64,000 nucleotides of DNA from Halichondria panicea. Taxonomy: Eukaryota > Porifera > Demospongiae > Suberitida > Halichondriidae. A program made the position numbers and the translations under genes. Each line of letters begins with the position of its first letter. The stretch's first letter is position 1. The notes below the pieces were generated by a model, which was given only the letters and a program-made list of their open reading frames with translations, had not been told where the DNA came from and did not search any database. Shown piece by piece: positions 54,701-64,000 of the stretch. Location: contig NC_087391.1 in NCBI RefSeq assembly GCF_963675165.1, positions 4,638,646 to 4,702,645 on the forward strand, in the 5' to 3' direction.

Positions 54701-57700
54701 CTCTCTAAAACCATTCATGACTGATAGACCACCTCTGGGATAAACTGTCTGTTTCCCATGCTAAATGGCAAGAGAAACTTCCCCCCCACAAATACACACA
54801 GATCATACACAAATAAATATGACCAGTATGCATAATACGCAGTGTACAAACAACCACATGACCAGCAGTCATTTAGACATATAGAGCTTTAGTACAAAGT
54901 CCACTAGAAGGAACTAAAAATGATTACATTCCTAAACATGTTTGCAAGGTAATATCGTACAAACAACATGCTATGGGGTTTACAAGACAATTAATACACC
55001 AGAAGGAAACATTTCTCCATAAGCTATATTCCGAGTTGGGGGCATTTTAAGAGCACTGACCTTTCCAGTAGCGATTGGTTTTTGTCTCGTTTCCTGGTTT
55101 GAAACCTTGTGAGCTCTTCCAGTCTTAATAGCCTCCTTCCTTTGTCTTCCCATAGCATCAGGCTTCCCTCCAGTCACAGACATTGCCTTAGGCATCTGTA
55201 CAAATTAATTGGCAGAGAGTGACACAGGGTGCAATCGCATAGTTGGAATGCACAGGTAATTTATGTATACAATACCCCTTTGAAGTGCCTGACAACTAAA
55301 GAAAAAGGGGCCTATTTTAAGCGGATGAAACTGTTTGATGTATTAGAGATTTCCTGACAATCTCTATTTTGGAGGAAAAGCATGCACACTTTGGGTGGGC
55401 TCTGTGGCCCTACAGTGCACAGGATGGGGAGTATAGGTAATGAATACAGCGTGAAATTCCTCCACAGTCATGTGCACAAGGTCAGGGTCTATAAGAACAT
55501 TATGAATACGCTACTAGGAAACGTTAAAACAAAGCCAATGACAATCATATGTACGTACGTTTGTATGTAAAACTAGCTGCAAGCAATCATGATTACTGAT
55601 GACAACAAGCTTGTTTTCATATGTGGTGACAGTGTGCTTAAACGTGCCTGGTACACTGTTTCATTTTCCTTCTACCAGGACAGAATTCCTGGAAAATCAA
55701 TTGAAATGCAGTTCCTCCAAACAACATTCATGGGATGATAAACTGTTGACTTTCAGAACTCAAGAGAAAATAAACTGCCTCTTGTACATAACAGGGCTGC
55801 TTTAATATTGGCAGAGTCAATAAAGCGCATGTGGGCAAACGATAACAATGTGATTTTAGATCACAAACTATGAAATTTCTTGGAATTGAGAGTGACTTGG
55901 TTTCAGGTTGGTCACATCTATGCAAACAGTTCAAATCATATCGGGACACATGGGAACAGCAGCGATAACTACATTACACACACACGATAGCAGTACACAC
56001 ACGACATGTACACTAAGTGTACTAAGTGAAACATGGAAGATTCGGAGCTTAGATCGATTAGAATCTACGTATTCAAAAGGTTCAATCAATAATTATTTTA
56101 TTTTGGAAAGGGATTTTCAGTTGACCATAGCTACTAGTACTTCATAATTCATATAAATATACATTGTTTTGCAATGTTGACAACTATCAAGTTTTAGGAC
56201 TATGACATATGGTGGTGTGAAGGTGTTAATGGCTGTGGAAAGACTATTAGATTGCCTCAAAGAGAATCAATTATCACTTTGTCTCTTATCCACCTAATAA
56301 TGGATGCCTGCTATTTTAAGCAATGTTAGGTGCAGATTAGACTATCTTTCATCCACTTATTCCCTCAATTTTACTAAAATTAGCATAGCATTCACTTCCT
56401 TCAGGTAACAACTTGTAAGAACAACATCTAAGAGCAACATTAAAAGAACACGCTAATCAATGCAAAAAGAGTAAATATTTCTAGACCTTGCATCATACAG
56501 CAAGTTAAGTGCATTTCGCCCCTCCAGCGGATGGAACCCTACTATGAATATCATTAACAAGCTATAAATATGATTAACCTGGACAGTCCACTAAGCATGT
56601 GACAAGTGGATAGTTTCTCAAAAATTAGACCTCCTTTTGGATGCCACATCACAATGATTATGAGAGTCAGAGTGTTAATTGCTCATGGGATAGATACACA
56701 CAGTGAAGATCCCCTAGTGCCTAGTCAGCACACTCAATGAATGCATTATTGCAGAGCATATGATGTGGCTTTGCTGCTGAGTGCACTGATTTTTTTTCAT
56801 GATCAAACATGCACGTACACACCCATACAAACACAGCTGTGCATGCAAATTGTATGCATGGCACCCCCAAACACCACTACAGGATATACTACCATGAAAA
56901 AGAAAATAAATCCCCATATCCAATTTCAGTTACTAGCCATATACCCACCTAAAGAGTGGTGTCTTAATTACTGCAATATATATTCCTAACCCACCTATGC
57001 ATATGTTTCACCCACCATAACTATACTATGTACACAAAACACACAACATATGTTCTTGGAGGGTGGAAAATTCACCTCTACATGTAAGTCTCGTGAAGTG
57101 ACAGCTGTTTCCTGATTGGTCCGCGCACTCTCGAGCAACTGAGCCACCTTGTAGCTGACATCACGGAACCTGGGGTCAACAGATAACAGAATGAGGTCAG
57201 GGTGACAAACCGAGAGTTCAAAGGATGCATGATATTGAGTATGCAATGATCCATATATTAATTATGTGACGTAAACGGCATTCAATAGTCTGTAATTCCA
57301 TCGAGAAAATTCTTATATGGCTTCCATTGATGCTGATGCTGTAAGGATCCGTCACTATATACAGCTGGAAGCAGATGTAGTTCTATTGTATCATGAAGCC
57401 ATCTTTACGGCTCTACTAGCAAAATTGGGTAACTCAACAAATTCACTCACTCAGCCGGACATAATTATTGCCTAAACTAGGACATGAACAAGAATGTGGG
57501 CAGTGTACAAGAACTGCCCTAATGATTTAATAGCTCCCATAGACAAGTATAGAAGGAGACACATTGTACACATACCCAAACAAAATTAATCTAATTATGA
57601 ATACAAATTAAGCAGATGATATGGCATGTGCCTACGTGCCATGCATGTGTACATACAAGTATATAGAGTTGGGGACACATTTCTGAAGATTTGTGGGCAC

Positions 57701-60374
57701 TGATAGGCAAGCCCACACTTGTTTCTGAATACCAAAAAGTCATTTACACACACTATTTGACTATTGGGGATACAGTAGGTTGAAAAGAACAACTAATTAG
57801 CTAGTATTTTTGGCACATTATTTGGGGAATGAGATAGCAAACTGTGAACTCATTAAGCAATTACAAAGTTATGGACACTGGTAGCTAGAATGGGCACACT
57901 CAAGAAATTTGACCCTTGAGCTAAAAAAACTGAGACCACTTTAGCCACCAGATAGCAACTAATTTAATTAACACTAGACATCTTCTCAGAAAACACCCAT
58001 ACTTGGCAAATGATGCATAGATCTATGTGAGAAAAATGTTAGCAAACAATGAGCTAAGTAAATTAGTAGGCTCTCTCCAAACATATGGTCTGGACTCCCA
58101 CAAATCAAGTTGCTGCCCCCACAGAGAAAACACAAGCCAATCATCGCTATCATGAGATACGTATGTATACACAAACTCAGATACTCAGATACTCGTGCTA
58201 GGGGCTGGGTGGAGGGAGAATGGTGCTAAGCTCAAAACACACTCGAGGATTTAGGCAGGGTTAGAGCAAAAATCACAAACACTCACTCCTCAGAATATTC
58301 CATTGATTGCAGGAGCTCCCCCAAATCAGTGTACTGTTCCTGGGCCTCTGTGAGTGCACACTGGAGGTCTATATCAGCTCTGGCTTGCTGCACGTCACTC
58401 AGAACCTTGGCCACACTCCAAACACCATCTTCCTCTAGTCTGACCGACTGTGGGGGGTCGTGGAGGAGAGGTCTAGTCACTGGCTGAATAGTGAAAGTAA
58501 CAGCACATGAATACACATACAAATTTACAAAGTAGAATGGAGTACTAAGAATACGATTTACTCAACACTGGTAATTGTATTGTTTGTCTGATTTAGGAAA
58601 AGTCATTTTTACAGTAAGCACTTTTTGTGTACATATGAATAATACATCAATGGGGTGTACAAACAGCTGAGTCAAGTTATAGTGCAGGTGTCTCCTAACA
58701 CTCAGGGGCATGCTGACAGTACATGCACAGCACATGGTCTACATTTTACCCACAGAATGTACAAAGCACATTATGATGAAACAATGCATTGCTTGTGGGA
58801 GAGTATGTGAATTCATAAAATGATTAATTCTGGTGCATGACCAGCCCACTGATGATCTCAGAGGCAAACAAGGCTTCTTGATGTCCCATGTGGGTCACAT
58901 GAAACATACACGTTACTAAATATAGTAATAAAAAAAAAGTGCCACTCCATATTCATTGAAACACTTGTCTAATGGAAGTCACGACATTTTCTGATGTAAT
59001 TAGGGGCAGCAAACATTCGTAGCTGTAATCTTGTACACGTGTATTTACAGTTCATATAAGTGTGTAACACGTATGCGTGAAAAACACAGCAAAATGGCTA
59101 ACTATGACAATTATGGTGTCACTATAAAAGCCATAGTAAACCCCCACTTACGGACGCATTCAATACTGCTACAAGAGCAGCTTGAGACAAATTTGTAAGG
59201 AAACACACATATTTACATAGGTTAGTACTATTTGTACGAATGTATTTCGAGGGTTGCTAAAGTATACACTATGAAGAATGTGACCACAAACGATTCCTCT
59301 GTTTTCACTACTCACAATTGTTTCTCACACAACATTGAATAGAATAAGCTATTGCAAACAATAGTTCTGAAGCTGAAATCAAAGAGAAGAGCCAGGTTAT
59401 AGGTGGCATCGTAAAAAGGAAATAGATATCAAAAATTTTACCTTATGTCAGTTGATTTTTAAGCACGGAGGCAGCCTGATACAGCACAGAAGTAAAGTGT
59501 TATGTACACTAAGTAGTGCTCAACACATAGCCGAAGAAAAACAACAACAAGGCCTATAATCAATTTTCTAAAAAAAAACATGGGGAATATTTTTGTTTAC
59601 AAAACTATAACATATTTGCTCGTTCAAATAGGTGATCACTGTCTCTCCCAATAAGTCTCAATGTCAATTCAGTGAATACCAATAATATGAAAACTATTGC
59701 CTTGAATTCCTCTACGTATACAGCAGCAACTTTCAATAACTGCTCCCAAAATACTGATACTAATAAATTAGAGCCAACGCTTTGACCTTTGGTGAAATGG
59801 CATGATAACGAAACATTAAAGTGCAATATTCAAAGAATGTGCATACTCACATCAAGCTTCTATTTTACCCTAAAAACTCCGGACCCACTGGAGCCAAAAT
59901 TCTGAATAATTACATATTGAGTCATTCACTGCTCTGCTTGGTTACCAGACTAGTATTATGGGAAAAAGGAAGCCTATACACAATTAAAAGAAGGGAAAGC
60001 ATAAGTAAGGAAGCTTGCACCTCACTGACTACCATAATTATTTCAGAGTTCAGAGCATTTGGAAGGGAAAGGTTAACACATGTACAAATGTAGGTTTATC
60101 ACTAACTAAAATCTTGGTTCCAGACAAGCCTTGGAGCCAGTGGTCACAATTGAAAGGGTGTGTGAATGGAGATATCAGTAGCTAATTGTACATGAGAAAA
60201 ACAGTGAAAAACAGGCATTGGTCAGAGAGAGAGCTGGTAGACAAGGGAATGTGGTCACCTAAACAAATTGAAATCACACAACAATGTGGATGTGTGGTGG
60301 TGTTTAAGCAGTAACATACCATATGAGAGAGGTGGGTAGACGAAGATGGGAGGCGTGTGTTCTCTTTCGAGTTC
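45777..60374 (-). CDS. KIAA0586: TALPID3 (KIAA0586) centriolar protein homologue, at least 13 exons
   Basis: TALPID3 is a distal-centriole protein needed for ciliogenesis and Hedgehog signalling in vertebrates. Exons: 60374-60320, 58483-58287, 57169-57076, 55195-55061, 53067-52468, 49700-49501, 49307-49180, 48428-48281, 48180-47943, 47531-47353, 47299-47168, 46996-46816, 46694-45777. Phases agree throughout and give about 1,067 residues. Matches to the vertebrate protein, as I recall it, come in order: a helical region (VAKVLSDVQQARADIDLQCA), a Pro-rich middle with PVVIPIGPPCVIPSP, the helix LQERLESRAVEW/LRQELTMRML, the block YVDAAKLAPSY...VKEAIRLELL, TP-rich tracts and SLSEGEVPLSPGDIRW. Identity is low, so the name rests on order and motifs. 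The true N-terminus is not fixed; an exon at 63504-63746 may belong here. Introns are long for this window (up to 2.8 kb). Confidence 0.68.
49701..52467 (-). other. TALPID3 intron, 2.8 kb; short direct repeats only
   Basis: Two near-identical 23-bp copies of CCCACAAGGGCACAATACTA lie about 30 bp apart near 50773-50824, and two copies of AAAGGTCAAAAAATAGATAT about 68 bp apart near 51685-51755. Frames at 50608-50901 and 50909-51379 show no family features and are taken as chance. Confidence 0.45.
53068..60319 (-). other. remaining large TALPID3 introns; no further genes recognised
   Basis: The introns 53068-55060, 55196-57075, 57170-58286 and 58484-60319 are AT-rich single-copy-looking DNA. None contains a frame with recognisable protein features, a clear transposon end pair or a long satellite. 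Confidence 0.35.
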
Positions 60375-61193
60375 CTGTGAGGGAGAACATAGAAACAAAA
60401 AGTTAGGATCTCAGTTTACTATTGGCAACAAACGATCATATGTATACGAGCAAAATTAACAAAATAATATGTGTACACACATTCAATTGGATACATAATT
60501 ATAGGCAAACATCTACCACCAACGTTCAGTGATTATCAACATGGCTATTAGTTTAAGAACAAACGCTAACTTTTAGTTTGGCCCACATTCGAAGTATACG
60601 AATGCTCTTAATACAGCTGCAGTGTTGAATATTCAGTTTAACATGTGCGCAATGGAGAAGAGAAAAAAGCACCTATCGATTAGGGTATGACTAACTGTTT
60701 GTTTGAACAAGCATTACTTCTACATGATAGCTAATGCAAGTGGTCTTGTTAGTGTTTTTTGCATGCATACTGGATACAGCTTGTGGGATGGTTCTGGTAC
60801 AGATAGCCAAGTAGAAAGAAATTCTAAAGAAATGAAACCATAGATACTTAACATTTTGATAGCACCATAGCTACTATTTTATACATACATATAGTGTTTT
60901 TAGATCTTATCAATTTTCTCAGAAAGCAATTTCTACCTTCCTGAATCAATCATGCATGGCATCCAACTTTTAGACTTTATAAGAAAATTTTTTTCTTAGC
61001 ATGAATGGTCTGAAATCAACAACACAAATGGTAAAAAGAGCACTTGGTACTTGCTTTAAATATATATTGACAGTGATTTTAAAGTTGCTAGGTGCATGTA
61101 TACACAGATTTGCTCCCTGTGACTGAGGTATGTTATGAAAAAAATACTCAAGACAAAAAAACACAGTGATTGTACAACACAGTAACTCAAAAA

Positions 61194-62792
61194 TTATGCA
61201 TTAGCAACTAAGATAGTTTTGATCTCTTGTTCCATGAAAGCCCATGGAGTTGAGCTGCCAGCTACAAGACATTTCATGCCACTAGGGCAGTACACATCGG
61301 ATGAGTTCGAGGATTGAGTTTTTATGCTTTCTGCAGAGCAGTTGAAACAAAATTTGTGAGAGTGCTTTGAGGGGCATTGTACGAATCTTGTGTCTTCCAG
61401 GGTTCGGTGACAGAGTAGGCAGTGCATATGTACGTCACCGTTTGTGGTCGGCATTGCAGCTGGGCTTACAGAACCTCGGCCTTGAGATGAGGGACTGTGC
61501 GGACTCTTGCGATCGGTGGGGCTGCCCAGAGGACTAGGACTGTGACTGTGACTGTGACCATTTAACTGGTGAGGGGATTTAGAGGGAGAACTGGGAGAGC
61601 GACTGCCACGGTTTTCAGGCGAGCCATTTACAGCTTCAATCTTTCGTTCTTTTCTTGAATCACTTCCATCTCGGTCTTCACTTGACGATTTTCTCTTGCG
61701 GTTTAGAAGGTTGTTTTTGAGGAACCCTCTCGTTGCATTCAATGTAGCAGGAGGAAGTTCAGGGAACTTAGGGTCGAGGAAGGGAGTAGGTAAGAGATCT
61801 TTCTTCATGGAGCCTCTGAAAAAACGAACTTCTTCGGTTAGAAGCTCACCGAGAACTTTCCAGTCATCTTCACCGTTCAATCGCTCAAATTCGAGATCTT
61901 TGTAGCCGTTCGAAGAAGCTCCTCGAAATCCACCGCCGATGCCAAGTCGCTCTCGAAACTCGCCGTACATCTGTCTTCCCGCACCAGATGCACTCTGAAA
62001 AACGGTACCACTTCCAACGGGATACTCGATGAAAACTTTAAGCTCATAATCGGAACCTCGGCAGACAGCATCGAATGCAATAACTCGACCGATAAGAGAA
62101 TGATCTTTGCTGAATCGAACACGAAATGGAGGAGATTTCGAAAGAGTGTTTAGAGTGTCTTGAATTTGAGCAAATCTCTGAGTAGTACTGTCAGGAGTAG
62201 GAATAACATCAGTTGGAAAATGAACTTTGTTGTTGTGAAGAGAATATACTGAAGTGGGAGCAACTGCTCCATTCACTCTCTGCATCTGTGCTGCAAAATT
62301 CTGCTGGGCCATTGTCGGTATTGCAGCAAATCCAGGGATACTCTTGCTAGTAGGTACAGGAGAGACAACATGCACTTTTCCCATTCCATCTCTGGAGCTA
62401 ATCATGTATGCAGGAGAAGAAGGATGGTGTCTTAGGTGGTTGTGAGCTACTACAGGTCTTGTAACTCCACCAACGGTCACTGCCGGCATGAATCCAAGCA
62501 CTTGCTGTTCATGGGGACTGTTTAAATGGTTCTGAGGCATTGCAGGAGGTGAATGTTGCTGCAGATTTATACTTCTCTGTGGTGGAACATCAAAAGTTTT
62601 TCTCAGTTGTTTTGCTTTCTCAATAACCTCACTGATTTTGTCTACACCTTCGTAGTTGCAGCAGGCTCTGCAAACGGGCTCGGAAAAATCGTAGAGCATA
62701 GCCCAAGGCCCTCGAGGAACTTCACATAAGAAGCATTTGTGTGTCGCAGCCGGAGCAGCATGGTTCGTTGTAGCCATCATGACAGTTGTCAT
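61194..62792 (-). CDS. IRF2BP-family transcriptional co-regulator / RING protein, single exon
   Basis: A 532-residue uninterrupted frame. The N-terminal IRF2BP zinc finger reads CFLCEVPRGPWAMLYDFSEP followed by VCRACCNYEG. The central part has a conserved block (RFSKDHSLIGRVIAFDAVCR) and a Ser/Pro/His-rich disordered stretch. The C-terminal C3HC4 RING reads HCLLCHRTLEDTRFVQCPSK...HKFCFNCSAESIK...VYCPSGMKC and ends with PWAFMEQEI. This is the full layout of IRF2BP1, IRF2BP2 and IRF2BPL, nuclear repressors that bind IRF2; the RING of IRF2BPL is reported as a ubiquitin ligase. The vertebrate genes are also nearly or fully intronless. It probably lies within the 5' intron of TALPID3 on the same strand. 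Confidence 0.96.
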   Translation of the reverse strand: MTTVMMATTNHAAPAATHKCFLCEVPRGPWAMLYDFSEPVCRACCNYEGVDKISEVIEKAKQLRKTFDVPPQRSINLQQHSPPAMPQNHLNSPHEQQVLGFMPAVTVGGVTRPVVAHNHLRHHPSSPAYMISSRDGMGKVHVVSPVPTSKSIPGFAAIPTMAQQNFAAQMQRVNGAVAPTSVYSLHNNKVHFPTDVIPTPDSTTQRFAQIQDTLNTLSKSPPFRVRFSKDHSLIGRVIAFDAVCRGSDYELKVFIEYPVGSGTVFQSASGAGRQMYGEFRERLGIGGGFRGASSNGYKDLEFERLNGEDDWKVLGELLTEEVRFFRGSMKKDLLPTPFLDPKFPELPPATLNATRGFLKNNLLNRKRKSSSEDRDGSDSRKERKIEAVNGSPENRGSRSPSSPSKSPHQLNGHSHSHSPSPLGSPTDRKSPHSPSSQGRGSVSPAAMPTTNGDVHMHCLLCHRTLEDTRFVQCPSKHSHKFCFNCSAESIKTQSSNSSDVYCPSGMKCLVAGSSTPWAFMEQEIKTILVANA

Positions 62793-63503
62793 TGCTAAAA
62801 ATTACACTTTTCTTGCACTAGAATTAAAATTGCTGCAGTACTACGCCTCTATTTATACTATGCTTGTTTGCATATTAATTTTTTTACTTCCTTTTTTAGA
62901 AGCTGTGGTTTCAGCTCAATTAGAGTGGTACATTCCACAATGTGTGTGACGTCACACCCACCCACCCACTCAAACAGCTCATACACTAATTATACGTTGT
63001 ACCTTACACTCATTCCGGTAAAAGATGCACCACTTTCCTGTAAAATTTATATGTCCATTTTAATAATACACAAGGTACTCAGATGTTGACAGTCAATCAA
63101 ATATTTCACACACACAGAAGATGCATTAAGCTACACTAATTCTGACTGTATTTAATAGAGTAAACTATTTATGTGTAATCAATGGTCATGGAAATGAATA
63201 AGAGACATTTTTAAACAATAGGCGGAAATCTTCAGGTAAACAATTACAAGGCTGAACATGCATCAACAGTAGGAGCAGAATAAACACCTGCAACCTCGTT
63301 ACAGGCACAGATATACACTCTGTACTTGTAATTCAATTCTCTAGGGAAGCTCTAATGATATTTACGGCTGTGATCTCATTGAGAACCCAGTCTATACATA
63401 CACCCAAAATGACTATGCTAATAAAATTACAACCAGGTATCAAAACAATGACATCAGAAGTGGTCATGCACGAGCGCCACTCATCATACGTGTACATACG
63501 TAC
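62793..63503. other. upstream region of the IRF2BP gene; no features seen
   Basis: Contains the presumed IRF2BP promoter (a TATTTATA-like word lies near 62850) and AT-rich DNA up to the next exon. No repeat stands out. Confidence 0.35.
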
Positions 63504-63746
63504 CTCTGTAGCCCCCTCTGTGTCGACATCAATGCCTATGCTAGGAGTACTAATGTGAGCTAAAGGGGCTGATAGTTTTGTTAACGGAAGCCCTCCAAGT
63601 GGACTAGTCTGACAATATTCATTCTTCACAAGTGAGAACACTCTTTTCCCAGGGCACGGATTTCTGTTGGCATGGTTATCTTTGAACACCGGATTTCTGT
63701 TGGCATGGTTATCTTTGAACAACGGCTTGTCTGTATCCATAACTAC
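63504..63746 (-). CDS. Exon of TALPID3 N-terminus or of another upstream gene
   Basis: Good acceptor (TGTGCAG/GT) and donor (GAG/GTACGT) frame an exon with an ATG at 63740. The 79-residue product MDTDKPLF...DTEGATE has an 11-residue direct repeat (VFKDNHANRNP and its variant). It ends in phase 0, while the next known TALPID3 exon (60374-60320) needs phase 2, so a further exon must lie between them if they belong together. No family is recognised from this piece alone. Confidence 0.5.
63657..63722 (-). repeat. 33-bp tandem duplication inside the exon
   Basis: Two exact or near-exact 33-bp units, each with GGATTTCTGTTGGCATGGTT, keep the reading frame and duplicate the peptide FKDNHANRNP. Confidence 0.95.
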
Positions 63747-64000
63747 CTGCACAGACAAAACCTCAATTAAATAAGCAGATTAACAGTGAGAAATAATGTG
63801 CAGAACAATGAGGAGTGGCTCACTGTGGTGGGATAGGTGTGTGAGCTGATATCAATGGACCATTATCATACAATTGTAAGGAAATAGTCTAGAGTAAAAA
63901 CTTGGCCAATAGACCAAACCCTTGGGGGGCATTAGCATGGAATGGATCAATGGATTATGGTGGGATCTTATTTCAACAACACTCAGTAGGGTCATTCAAT

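Overview
The window is animal nuclear DNA, most likely from a demosponge. The genes have many short introns (about 50-500 bp) with GT-AG borders, intergenic gaps are tight, the DNA is AT-rich with long (CA)n tracts, and one gene family carries a Death-fold domain of the lineage-expanded type common in sponges. The sponge assignment is inference. The gene calls below rest on exon chains that I joined by splice sites and checked for a continuous reading frame. No transcript data were available.

Layout. 1-0.9 kb: the 3' end of an unrecognised acidic protein. 1.1-2.8 kb (-): a DUF445-type membrane protein. 3.1-7.8 kb (+): dipeptidyl peptidase III, 16 exons. 7.9-10.3 kb (+): a secreted protein with an IGFBP-like cysteine domain and a Thr-rich stalk. 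11.0-18.2 kb (-): CPSF2, 19 exons. 18.5-20.7 kb (+): a decayed copy of a multi-ubiquitin-like plus Death-domain gene. 20.8-22.5 kb: two non-autonomous DNA transposons. 22.5-28.2 kb (+): a GPR137-type seven-helix gene whose last membrane exon runs in frame into an intact ubiquitin-like array and a Death domain. 28.3-29.3 kb: transposon-derived DNA. 29.4-33.1 kb (-): two theta-like GST genes. The second is head-to-head with MUS81 (33.2-38.9 kb, +). 39.3-42.0 kb (-): a third GST and a GST pseudogene. 42.2-45.6 kb (-): two tandem intronless DDB2 genes. 45.8-60.4 kb, perhaps to 63.7 kb (-): a TALPID3 (KIAA0586) homologue. A single-exon IRF2BP-family gene lies at 61.2-62.8 kb (-).

How the genes relate. 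The housekeeping genes (DPP3, CPSF2, MUS81, DDB2, TALPID3) act in different processes and do not form a pathway. The region has been reshaped by segmental duplication. A GST plus MUS81 5' end was copied, leaving a MUS81 fragment joined to a Death-exon fragment. A block holding a GST 5' end, DDB2 and the TALPID3 3' end was copied in tandem, and its junction can be read. The ubiquitin-like/Death family has one intact copy, one decayed copy and one fragment within 13 kb.

The most striking object is the intact copy at 22,549-28,210. Ten exons keep frame from seven-helix protein through six ubiquitin-like folds to a Death-fold domain, giving a predicted membrane-anchored ubiquitin-like/Death receptor of 1,091 residues. 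I know of no described protein with this architecture, but I could not search.
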